This document shows, piece by piece, positions 1-5,580 of a stretch of DNA of 6,183 bases; the first letter of the stretch is position 1; every line of letters starts with the position of its first letter. This DNA is from Chlamydiota bacterium (GTDB lineage: Bacteria; Chlamydiota; Chlamydiia; Chlamydiales; Simkaniaceae). The position numbers and the translations under genes are program-made. Location of the stretch: the NCBI GenBank assembly GCA_029556005.1, contig JAKQGT010000245.1:1-6183 (forward strand), written 5' to 3'. Below the pieces are notes generated by a model. The model did not search any database. It was not told the origin of the DNA and was given only the letters and a program-made list of their open reading frames with translations.

Positions 1-63
1 TTTTTGAAGTTGTTTGAGTCTATAAGTCAGTTTTCAATTTTCTTCAAAAGGAAAATGGGGTAA
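1..63 (+). CDS. Possible C-terminal tail of an upstream gene (partial)
   Basis: Frame 1 is open from the first base to a TAA at 61-63 and would encode about 20 residues ending in a basic stretch (KRKMG). The other two forward frames are closed within the first 20 bases. If real, this is the 3' end of a gene lying mostly outside the window, 34 bp before the next start. Twenty open codons in AT-rich DNA can easily arise by chance, and the peptide matches nothing I recognise, so this is a weak call. Confidence 0.25.
   Translation, partial: FLKLFESISQFSIFFKRKMG
37..56. repeat. Small AT-rich inverted repeat
   Basis: ATTTTC at 37-42 and GAAAAT at 51-56 form a perfect 6-bp inverted repeat with an 8-base spacer. 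It lies upstream of the first complete gene, or at the end of the preceding one. It could be an operator, a weak hairpin or chance. I see no convincing -35/-10 pair in bases 1-97; the best -10-like string (TAAATA, 61-66) has no good partner. Confidence 0.2.
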
Positions 64-97
64 ATATTGAGGAAAGGGATCTGAGAATGGAGAATCA

Positions 98-454
98 ATG
101 CGCAGACTGAAGTGGATTTTATTGGGGATGCTCTTATGTTATGGGAGTGGGATAGCTCTTGTGAAGGAACTTCCTCCTAGCCAATGGCAGCAGGAAGTCG
201 CCAATATCGATGAAGCGGTCATTAAGCTCACAGACCTGCGGAATAAAGAGCTAGCCAATGCAGCATGGGCACAAAACCAAGGGGACCGTCTCCAGTTTCA
301 GTCTCAAAATCTTATCGATGCACGGCGCTATTGGAATGAAGCAGATACCAGTCGTGAAATTGCGGCCCGCTATCAAGAAGAAATCGACAAGCTTGAAGCC
401 CGCAGGAAAGTATTGCTTGAAGCGCATGGACAGTCTTATACTCCTAGCTCATGA
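98..454 (+). CDS. Small exported or membrane-anchored helical protein, unknown function
   Basis: This is a 118-residue protein of no family I recognise. Residues 1-22 form a basic N-terminus (MRRLK) followed by a hydrophobic stretch (WILLGMLLCYGSGIALV), typical of a signal peptide or signal anchor. Cleavage after Ala20 is possible. Cys14 follows MLL, which does not fit a lipobox, so a lipoprotein is unlikely. The rest, about residues 24-110, is charged, rich in Glu, Arg, Gln and Ala, lacks Cys, and reads as long amphipathic helices, possibly coiled coil. The predicted location is the periplasm or the outer face of the inner membrane. The start is supported by GGAG at 89-92, five bases before the ATG. 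The stop TGA overlaps the pncB ATG as ATGA, so the two are probably translationally coupled. A link to NAD salvage rests on position only. Confidence 0.75.
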   Translation: MRRLKWILLGMLLCYGSGIALVKELPPSQWQQEVANIDEAVIKLTDLRNKELANAAWAQNQGDRLQFQSQNLIDARRYWNEADTSREIAARYQEEIDKLEARRKVLLEAHGQSYTPSS

Positions 455-1899
455 TATATCAATCCTCATTAGCACTCCTTACAGACCTCTATGAACTGAC
501 GATGGCATATGGGTACTGGAAGCTCAAAATGATGGACCGCGAGGCGGTCTTTAATCTCTTTTTTAGAAGGCGCCCTTTTCAGGGGAGTTTTGCGATTACT
601 GCAGGACTCGAATCGGCGATCCAGTTTATAGAAAATTTCAAATTCGAAGATTCGGATTTAGGGTATTTAGAAAGTCTAAAAGCTTATAATGGAAAACCTC
701 TTTTTGAAAGGGAGTTTTTAGATTATCTCAGCACGTTTAAATTCTCTTGCGATGTCGATGCGATGGTCGAGGGGACACCGGTATTTCCCTATGAACCCCT
801 CATTCGGGTCCGTGGCCCTATTTTGGAAGCGCAACTTTTGGAGAGCTCTCTTCTCAATATCATCAATTTTCAAACCCTGATTGCCACCAAGGCTGCGCGC
901 GTTTGTGCAGCGGCAGAAGGGGACGAAGTGATCGAATTTGGACTGAGACGCGCTCAGGGGATAGATGGAGCCTTGTCGGGAACTCGTGCTTCCTTTGTAG
1001 GAGGATGCCACTCCACTTCGAATGTGATTGCGGGAAAATTTTTTGGGATACCTGTTAAGGGGACGCATGCCCATAGTTGGATCATGGCTTTTGACAGTGA
1101 AGAAGAGGCCTTTGATGCTTATTCCAAGGTGATGCCGAATAATTGCATTTTTTTAGTGGACACCTACAATTCTATCGAAGGGGTGAAGCATGCCATTGCT
1201 ACAGCACAAAAGGAAAAAAATATAAAAATGCAAGGGGTGCGGTTAGATTCCGGAGATTTAGCTCATTTAAGTATTCACATTCGAAAAATGCTCGATGAGG
1301 CCGGCTTTACCGATGCGAAAATTATGGCCAGCAATGAACTCGATGAGATGATTATTCGCGATCTGAAAAAACAAGGGGCCAAAATCAATCTCTGGGGGGT
1401 CGGGACCAATCTCATTACGGCAAAAGATCAGCCTGCTTTAGATGGAGTTTATAAGTTGGCTGCCCTGCAAGATGAGAAGGGGGAGTGGTGTTATAAGATC
1501 AAAATTTCAGAGCAACTTGCCAAAACAACAAACCCCGGGATTTTACAAGTGCGGCGCTTTTTTGATGAAGAGGGGATGGCGCGTTCTGATATGATGTACG
1601 ATGTAGAAATGGGGCTTCCAGAGAGTTTTGAGTTGATTGACCCGATCGATCCAACCATGCGAAAAAAAGTAAAAAAAGAGATGCAAAGTGAAGAGTTATT
1701 AGTTCCTATATTTAAGAGGGGAAAGCGGGTTTATACCTCTCCCTCTCTTACGCAGATACGTGAAAACACGCTCGCACAGCTGAAAAAGCTTTCTGAACCG
1801 ATGCGCCGCTTTCTTTATCCTCAGCCTTATTTTGTGGGATTAGAGAAAAATCTCTATCATTTAAAAATGCGCCTTATTGAAGAGATAAAAAATGACTAG
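451..1899 (+). CDS. pncB: Nicotinate phosphoribosyltransferase
   Basis: This cytoplasmic enzyme joins nicotinate to PRPP, with ATP hydrolysis, to give nicotinate mononucleotide (EC 6.3.4.21) in the Preiss-Handler NAD salvage route. At 482 residues it has the usual full length for the family. Visible family signatures are the N-terminal TDLYELTMAYGYW (11-23), EFGLRRAQG (162-170), GTRASFVGG (177-185), GTHAHSW (204-210), VRLDSGDL (263-270) and GVGT (316-319). By family knowledge His208 is the likely phosphorylated histidine, and the later motifs belong to the phosphoribosyl-binding barrel. The start overlaps the previous stop by 4 bp (ATGA) with no clear Shine-Dalgarno, which points to coupled translation. 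The 3' end overlaps pncA by 8 bp. The enzyme directly after it supplies its substrate, which strongly supports the call. Downstream steps (NadD, NadE) are not in the window. Confidence 0.96.
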   Translation: MIYQSSLALLTDLYELTMAYGYWKLKMMDREAVFNLFFRRRPFQGSFAITAGLESAIQFIENFKFEDSDLGYLESLKAYNGKPLFEREFLDYLSTFKFSCDVDAMVEGTPVFPYEPLIRVRGPILEAQLLESSLLNIINFQTLIATKAARVCAAAEGDEVIEFGLRRAQGIDGALSGTRASFVGGCHSTSNVIAGKFFGIPVKGTHAHSWIMAFDSEEEAFDAYSKVMPNNCIFLVDTYNSIEGVKHAIATAQKEKNIKMQGVRLDSGDLAHLSIHIRKMLDEAGFTDAKIMASNELDEMIIRDLKKQGAKINLWGVGTNLITAKDQPALDGVYKLAALQDEKGEWCYKIKISEQLAKTTNPGILQVRRFFDEEGMARSDMMYDVEMGLPESFELIDPIDPTMRKKVKKEMQSEELLVPIFKRGKRVYTSPSLTQIRENTLAQLKKLSEPMRRFLYPQPYFVGLEKNLYHLKMRLIEEIKND

Positions 1900-2491
1900 A
1901 GCCTTACTGATTGTCGATTTGCAAAATGACTTTATGCCTGGAGGCCCCCTAGGGGTTAAAGGGGGAGATGGTTTGGCCCCCTTGATCAATACGTTCATGG
2001 AGAAATTCCCTGTCGTGATTGCAACACAGGATTGGCATCCCCAAAGGCATGTGAGCTTTGCAAGTACCCATCAAAAAAAAGTGGGAGAGACAGTGGAAGT
2101 CAATGGAAGGGAGCAAGAACTTTGGCCCGACCATTGCGTGGAGCGTACTCCAGGTTCGAACATTGTCAAAGAGTTAGAGCGTGATGGGATCCACCATTAC
2201 ATCTATAAAGGAACCGATCGGATGATTGATAGCTATAGTGCCTTTTTCGATAATGGGGGAATCAAGTCGACAGGGCTCGATACCCTTCTCAAGCAAAAAG
2301 GGGTTAGAGAGCTTTATATTGCCGGTTTGGCTACTGATTTCTGTGTCCTTTATAGTGTTTTAGATGCCCGTAAATTGGGCTATCCCATCTCGGTTATAAA
2401 AGATGCCTGTCGGGCGATTGGAGACGGAGAAAAGGCCCTCAAAAGAATGAAAGAAGCGGGGGCAAACATTATCTCTTCTGCAGATTTGTAA
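1892..2491 (+). CDS. pncA: Nicotinamidase / pyrazinamidase
   Basis: This cytoplasmic amidohydrolase of the isochorismatase-like fold deamidates nicotinamide to nicotinate plus ammonia (EC 3.5.1.19), the substrate of the adjacent pncB product. At 199 residues it is close to the family norm. The catalytic triad is intact: Asp9 in LLIVDLQNDF, Lys106 in IYKGTD and Cys151 in AGLATDFCV. The metal site is also visible, with Asp47 and His49 in TQDWHP, His81 in WPDHC and His53 as a possible further ligand. ATG overlaps the last 8 bp of pncB, and a weak GAAGAG at 1879-1884 precedes it, so coupling with pncB is likely. Such enzymes usually also hydrolyse pyrazinamide. Nothing looks degenerate. Confidence 0.96.
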   Translation: MTRALLIVDLQNDFMPGGPLGVKGGDGLAPLINTFMEKFPVVIATQDWHPQRHVSFASTHQKKVGETVEVNGREQELWPDHCVERTPGSNIVKELERDGIHHYIYKGTDRMIDSYSAFFDNGGIKSTGLDTLLKQKGVRELYIAGLATDFCVLYSVLDARKLGYPISVIKDACRAIGDGEKALKRMKEAGANIISSADL

Positions 2492-2529
2492 GAACTGGTA
2501 TTCTGAAATTATCTTTCTCCCTAGTCACT

Positions 2530-3897
2530 ATGAAACACGAAATAAAAGAAAATCCTCATCCCATTAACGTTTTAAGCCTGGTTGGTATTTGCTCGGGTTG
2601 TATTGTGATGGGGCTTGTATTCACGATGGTCAATGCAAGCATCCCCGTCATACAACAGGCACTCGCTGTTCCCCTCCATCTGATGCAATGGATGATGATG
2701 GCTTTTGGCATTATTAACTGCGCTTTGTTAGTGACGAGTGGTCGACTCGCCGATATGTTTGGAAGAAAAAAGATCTATTTATTTGGATTAAGTTCTTCGG
2801 GTTTGGGGATGCTTTTAGGGGGATTTAGTCAAGGAGGCGTTGGACTAATTGTAAGTATGAGCTTGGCTGGTTTAGGGAATGCTATTTTGCTTCCGGTTTC
2901 TCAAGCAATGCTTGTTTCAGAGTTTCCAGAAACGCTTAAGAGTCGTGCAATTGCCTTATGGGCAACTGCGATAGCCTATGCGATGGCTTTGGGGCCCATT
3001 GTGGGGGGAGTGATTTCTAAAGAATGGGGGTGGCGGTGGATTTTTTGGTCGATGATTCCGTTCTTTGTCATTAGTTTTTTCCTCATTGCCCTTTTTTCTA
3101 AGGAGAGTAAAAACACTGTGGATCCCCCTATTGGAGATTATTGGGGAATGACCTTTCTAGGAGTGGGTCTCACCGCTTTTGTTCTTCTTACAACGGAGTT
3201 TAATCGCTTTTCTAAGCTCACTAATGGCATTCTTTTTCTTCTCACTATGGGTGCTTTTATCGCCCTTTGGAGAAATAGCCGGCGCTTTCCTTATCCGATT
3301 TTATTACCAGAATTGGTGCGTAAAAGGGTGTTTATTGCTGCATCTGTTGCGAGTGCCTGCTTAATCTTTTACATCTGGGCCACCTTTTTTTTACTCCCGA
3401 TTTATTTGCAAAATGTGCGCTACCTTTCTCCTTTGAGCTCGGGTTTGATCATGCTTGCCATTACGGTTCCTGTCATCATTCTTTCTCCGATTGTAGGACG
3501 GAGATACCACTCTCATAAAGCGTGGTTATTTAGCCTGATCGGTTTTATCTTTTTATTGATTTCCTCTATCTTGCAAGGGGGATTTGGAGAAGCGTCTTCG
3601 GTTGTTTTTATTGTGATCACTACGCTGTTTTTTGGAGTGGGATATGGCTTGATTTATGGTCCCACGGCTACGGCTGCGATTTCAGTTGTTCCTCCTTACA
3701 AAGCGGGCATTGCATCAGGGACCTATGTCACATTTCAAGAAATTGGGGGGACTCTCGGACTTGCCCTAGTGGTGACAACCGTGCGCCTCTACTCTCCCTT
3801 ATCTGTAGGATTTCAAAAAGGGGGCGTGGGGTTGATTTTTATCAGCATTTTGGGATGCATAGCGAGCCTATTATTAAAGCGTCAAAAATCTAATTGA
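2530..3897 (+). CDS. MFS transporter, DHA2 (EmrB/QacA-like) type, 14 helices
   Basis: This is a 455-residue inner-membrane protein of the major facilitator superfamily. I count about 14 hydrophobic segments, including two extra central ones (about 205-247), which fits DHA2 rather than 12-helix drug pumps. The motif A loop is GRLADMFGRKK (71-81). The antiporter motif C region is GPIVGG followed by GWRWIF (155-172). DHA2 members normally carry a membrane Asp in helix 1 (LDxTIxNVALP); here the matching stretch is LVFTMVNASIP (29-39), with Val30 in the Asp position. Family members usually export drugs or metabolites by proton antiport, so either that coupling differs here or the substrate does. 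It starts 38 bp after pncA with no recognisable Shine-Dalgarno. It could be a nicotinamide/nicotinate carrier by context, or an unrelated efflux pump. Its last 16 bp overlap the convergent DUF167 gene. Confidence 0.9.
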   Translation: MKHEIKENPHPINVLSLVGICSGCIVMGLVFTMVNASIPVIQQALAVPLHLMQWMMMAFGIINCALLVTSGRLADMFGRKKIYLFGLSSSGLGMLLGGFSQGGVGLIVSMSLAGLGNAILLPVSQAMLVSEFPETLKSRAIALWATAIAYAMALGPIVGGVISKEWGWRWIFWSMIPFFVISFFLIALFSKESKNTVDPPIGDYWGMTFLGVGLTAFVLLTTEFNRFSKLTNGILFLLTMGAFIALWRNSRRFPYPILLPELVRKRVFIAASVASACLIFYIWATFFLLPIYLQNVRYLSPLSSGLIMLAITVPVIILSPIVGRRYHSHKAWLFSLIGFIFLLISSILQGGFGEASSVVFIVITTLFFGVGYGLIYGPTATAAISVVPPYKAGIASGTYVTFQEIGGTLGLALVVTTVRLYSPLSVGFQKGGVGLIFISILGCIASLLLKRQKSN

Positions 3898-4103
3898 ACC
3901 ACTTTATGGCGACTCGTTTCCCCTTTGAGGATGGTGATGGCCGACTTGGGGATCTTAAAATGTTTGCTAAGGATTGTAATAAGGGATTCGTTCGCTTTCC
4001 CTTTTTCAGGAGCTGCATTCAGGCGCACTTTAAGAACCTCTCCTTCCCAGCCAACGACCTCGTTTCTGGATGCTTTAGGAATCACTTTGACTGCAATTTT
4101 CAA
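3882..4103 (-). CDS. DUF167 / YggU-family (UPF0235) small protein
   Basis: The core reads KVIPKASRNEVVGW, then LKVRLNAAPEKGKANESLITILSK and ILKGETSRHKVVQLDF. This is the hallmark pattern of the DUF167/YggU family (about 75-100 residues, alpha/beta fold, function not established). The same frame is open to a GTG at 4166, but those 21 extra residues precede the conserved domain and have no ribosome binding site. I prefer TTG at 4103-4101, giving 73 residues starting at the first conserved strand, with AAGGA at 4118-4114 ten bases upstream. No ATG is available in frame, so the start is uncertain. The TGA stop lies inside the 3' end of the MFS gene (16-bp convergent overlap). The 5' end abuts the tyrP promoter on the other strand. 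It shows no functional tie to the neighbours. Confidence 0.85.
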   Translation of the reverse strand: MKIAVKVIPKASRNEVVGWEGEVLKVRLNAAPEKGKANESLITILSKHFKIPKSAITILKGETSRHKVVQLDF

Positions 4104-4105
4104 TA

Positions 4106-4135
4106 TTGACAGGTCCTTTATGATTTTAGTAATAT
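4106..4135 (+). promoter_or_regulatory. Predicted sigma-70-like promoter for the tyrP leader
   Basis: TTGACA at 4106-4111 is a perfect -35 consensus. TAATAT at 4130-4135 matches four of six bases of the -10 consensus, with an 18-base spacer. Transcription would start around 4141-4143, at or next to the ATG of the short leader ORF, giving tyrP a leader of about 120 bases. The -35 box begins two bases from the predicted start codon of the divergent DUF167 gene, so the two transcripts would be back to back. No experimental support is possible here. Confidence 0.55.
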
Positions 4136-4141
4136 GGTAGC

Positions 4142-4198
4142 ATGAAGAAACAAATTCTTGTATCACTCCTTCATTTTTCCTTCCACCATGCCCTCTAA
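4142..4198 (+). CDS. Candidate 18-residue leader peptide upstream of tyrP
   Basis: ATG at 4142 opens an ORF of 18 codons, MKKQILVSLLHFSFHHAL, ending in TAA at 4196-4198. The predicted transcription start falls on or beside this ATG, so it would be read leaderless; no Shine-Dalgarno precedes it. Its second half is rich in Phe and His (HFSFHH), with no Tyr or Trp. The stop codon sits in the loop and 3' arm of the hairpin described separately, and codons 12-15 contain the segment complementary to the tyrP ribosome binding site. This layout resembles leader peptides of attenuators, but such a short ORF could be chance. It also resembles the start of a signal peptide (KK then ILVSLL). Confidence 0.35.
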   Translation: MKKQILVSLLHFSFHHAL

Positions 4199-4261
4199 GG
4201 GCAATGGTTCATTCTTTATTATTCATTTTTTTTGTGTCAGTCTTTAAAATTTAGGAAGGAA
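4177..4261 (+). promoter_or_regulatory. Possible Shine-Dalgarno sequestering pair in the tyrP leader
   Basis: The tyrP ribosome binding site is AGGAAGGA at 4253-4260, three bases before the ATG, with the upstream AGGA better spaced at seven. TTCCTTCC at 4177-4184 is perfectly complementary over 8 bases to GGAAGGAA at 4254-4261. A second, 6-base complement (TCCTTC) lies at 4167-4172. Pairing would enclose the hairpin at 4185-4208 and hide the site. A ribosome on the leader ORF would cover the complementary segment and free it. The pairing is seen directly; the switch is inference, and pyrimidine-rich DNA can complement a ribosome site by chance. Confidence 0.4.
4185..4233 (+). terminator. Hairpin followed by U-rich tract: attenuator or weak terminator
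   Basis: ACCATGCCCT (4185-4194), loop CTA (4195-4197), then AGGGC (4198-4202), one bulged A, and ATGGT (4204-4208) give a 10-bp stem with a 3-base loop. A U-rich stretch follows and ends in eight T at 4226-4233. The long T run begins 18 bases after the stem, so this is not a textbook intrinsic terminator, although the bases between are also T-rich. It may attenuate tyrP, stop read-through from the upstream pnc/MFS block, or form part of the ribosome-site switch. Confidence 0.4.
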
Positions 4262-4263
4262 TT

Positions 4264-5457
4264 ATGAAATCCAAAACGAATATTTTACGTGTCATTAGTG
4301 GCACATTTTTAATCGCAGGCACCATGATTGGTGCGGGGATGCTGGGACTTCCCTTAGTGACGGGTGTGGCAGGTTTTTTCCCTGGTCTACTCATTACACT
4401 CATTGTCTGGTTTTTTATGTATTGCACGGGGCTCCTTTTTCTGGAGGTGACCCTGTGGATGCCCGATGGGAGTAATGTCTTATCCATTTCAGGAAGGTTC
4501 TTTGGAAAGGGAGGACGACTTCTATCAGGAGGGATGTTTGTCTTTCTCTATTACTGTCTCATGATCGCTTATTTTGCTGCAGGGGCCCCTCTTTTGGCAG
4601 AAGCCTTAGGGATTTCTCCCACCAGTTGGGGGAGCTTTTCCCTGTTTGGGGTGGTTTTTGCTACCATTGTTGCGATCGGGCCGAAGTCGATTGATCGGAC
4701 AAATATCATGCTAAGCATCGCGATGATTGCGGCCTGGTTTATTTTGATTGGGGGAGGAGGAGATAAAGTGGAATTACCCCGTCTCACCTATACGAAATGG
4801 TCCGCAATGATCTTTGCGATGCCTGTTCTTTTCAGTGCTTTTGGGTTCCATAATGTGATCCCTTCTCTATGCACCTATCTCAAACGAGATAAAAGGTCTT
4901 TGCGGATAGCGATTTTCTGGGGCTCAGTGATCCCATTACTGGTTTATTGTGTCTGGCAGTGGCTGATTATTGGAGCAATTCCTCATGAGGTGATTGTAAA
5001 GACGTTAGAGGAGGGAACTCCTGTGACTGCAGCTTTTCAATCGGTGACTGGAGAGAAGTACTTTGCCATGATCGGACGCTTTTTTGCTTTCTTTGCAATT
5101 GTGACTTCCACCCTTGGGGTCTCTTTTTCTATGGTCGATTTTTTGGGGGATGGATTTCGTATTGTGAAGCGGACAGGCTGGAAACGGGTGGGGCTCACTC
5201 TCCTTACTTTTGTCCCTCCCTGTCTATTAGCAGGGCTCAATCCAGGGGTTTTTACCACAGCACTAGGAGTGGCTGGAGGCTTTGGAGAAGCTTTCCTCAA
5301 TGGCCTCCTTCCGATAGGCCTCCTCTGGGTGGGGAAATATACCTGGAAGCTCAAAGCCGACCTGAAGTGGCTGGAGAATAAAACTGTTCTGACGTTTTTA
5401 ATTCTTTATGCTCTCTTTGTTGTTGGATTAGAGGCTTACCATCTTATTGATAATTAA
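4264..5457 (+). CDS. tyrP: Aromatic amino acid permease, TyrP type (HAAAP family)
   Basis: This inner-membrane symporter of the hydroxy/aromatic amino acid permease family most likely imports tyrosine (possibly tryptophan or phenylalanine) with protons. At 397 residues it matches the usual 395-415, and about 11 hydrophobic helices are visible. Family signatures are the first helix GTMIGAGMLGLPLVTGVAG (19-37), FGFHNVIPSL (193-202) followed by a basic loop (KRDKRSLR, 207-214), SVIPLLVYCVWQ (221-232) and the late STLGVSFSMVDFLGDG (282-297). In Escherichia coli TyrP the same FGFH..IPS and IPL..Y..WQ pattern occurs. The start is supported by AGGAAGGA just upstream. Chlamydiae often carry one or two tyrP copies, as these auxotrophs import aromatic amino acids. 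The gene stands alone after an unusual leader that may regulate it. Substrate choice within the family cannot be read from sequence. Confidence 0.92.
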   Translation: MKSKTNILRVISGTFLIAGTMIGAGMLGLPLVTGVAGFFPGLLITLIVWFFMYCTGLLFLEVTLWMPDGSNVLSISGRFFGKGGRLLSGGMFVFLYYCLMIAYFAAGAPLLAEALGISPTSWGSFSLFGVVFATIVAIGPKSIDRTNIMLSIAMIAAWFILIGGGGDKVELPRLTYTKWSAMIFAMPVLFSAFGFHNVIPSLCTYLKRDKRSLRIAIFWGSVIPLLVYCVWQWLIIGAIPHEVIVKTLEEGTPVTAAFQSVTGEKYFAMIGRFFAFFAIVTSTLGVSFSMVDFLGDGFRIVKRTGWKRVGLTLLTFVPPCLLAGLNPGVFTTALGVAGGFGEAFLNGLLPIGLLWVGKYTWKLKADLKWLENKTVLTFLILYALFVVGLEAYHLIDN

Positions 5458-5504
5458 TTAGTTAGTTTTTAACTCCTTCTATGTGATTAAAATAATCTTT
5501 AGGT

Positions 5505-5531
5505 CTTAATAATTAATAAGTTTTGACTTAT
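5505..5531. repeat. Two overlapping AT-rich dyads in the tyrP-downstream gap
   Basis: The gap 5458-5580 contains no gene. CTTAATAATTAATAAG (5505-5520) is palindromic at seven of eight paired positions. It overlaps a perfect hairpin: ATAAGT (5516-5521), loop TTTG, ACTTAT (5526-5531). The two share bases 5516-5520, so they cannot form together. A further weak 5-bp stem AGTTA/TAACT lies at 5460-5474, right after the tyrP stop. These could be an operator for the next gene or a weak terminator of tyrP; none has a convincing T tract. TTGACT at 5523-5528 looks like a -35 but has no -10 at the right distance. Confidence 0.35.
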
Positions 5532-5541
5532 CATGGAAGGC

Positions 5542-5574
5542 ATAAGGCCACCTTTCAGGCCTCATAGAAGGAGG
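5542..5574 (+). promoter_or_regulatory. Hairpin abutting a near-perfect ribosome binding site
   Basis: ATAAGGCC (5542-5549) and GGCCTCAT (5558-5565) pair over 8 positions with one A-C mismatch around an 8-base loop. Directly after it lies GAAGGAGG (5567-5574), a near-perfect Shine-Dalgarno six bases before the ATG at 5581. The strong site fixes the start of the small downstream gene. It also argues against the in-frame ATG at 5533, whose extension would translate this hairpin and the site itself. The hairpin leaves the site single-stranded, and may mark or protect the 5' end of the message. Confidence 0.5.
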
Positions 5575-5580
5575 AACCAA

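Noticed and set aside
98..160. Lipoprotein signal at Cys14 of the first protein
   Set aside because: The residues before the Cys are MLL, lacking the small residue at -1 required by a lipobox.
258..494. 78-codon plus-strand ORF overlapping the first gene and the pncB start
   Set aside because: It is out of frame with two better supported genes and has no ribosome binding site or recognisable protein character.
718..1074. 118-codon minus-strand ORF inside pncB
   Set aside because: It lies wholly opposite conserved pncB motifs, its translation is low in complexity and resembles no protein, and it has no ribosome site. It is a shadow of the real gene.
3894..4140. Plus-strand ORFs (71 codons each) opposite the DUF167 gene
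   Set aside because: The minus strand encodes a recognisable conserved family over the same bases. These frames show no family pattern and have no ribosome site.
5037..5354. 105-codon minus-strand ORF inside tyrP
   Set aside because: It is antisense to conserved membrane helices and its Pro/Arg/Lys-rich composition is typical of reverse-strand shadows.
5523..5545. TTGACT as a -35 box for the 84-residue gene
   Set aside because: No -10-like hexamer lies 16-19 bases downstream; the nearest AT-rich string is too close and poor. The bases are better explained as part of the ATAAGT/ACTTAT dyad.
5533..5580. N-terminal extension of the 84-residue protein from ATG 5533
   Set aside because: The extension (Pro/Arg-rich) would translate through the hairpin and the perfect Shine-Dalgarno that clearly serves ATG 5581.
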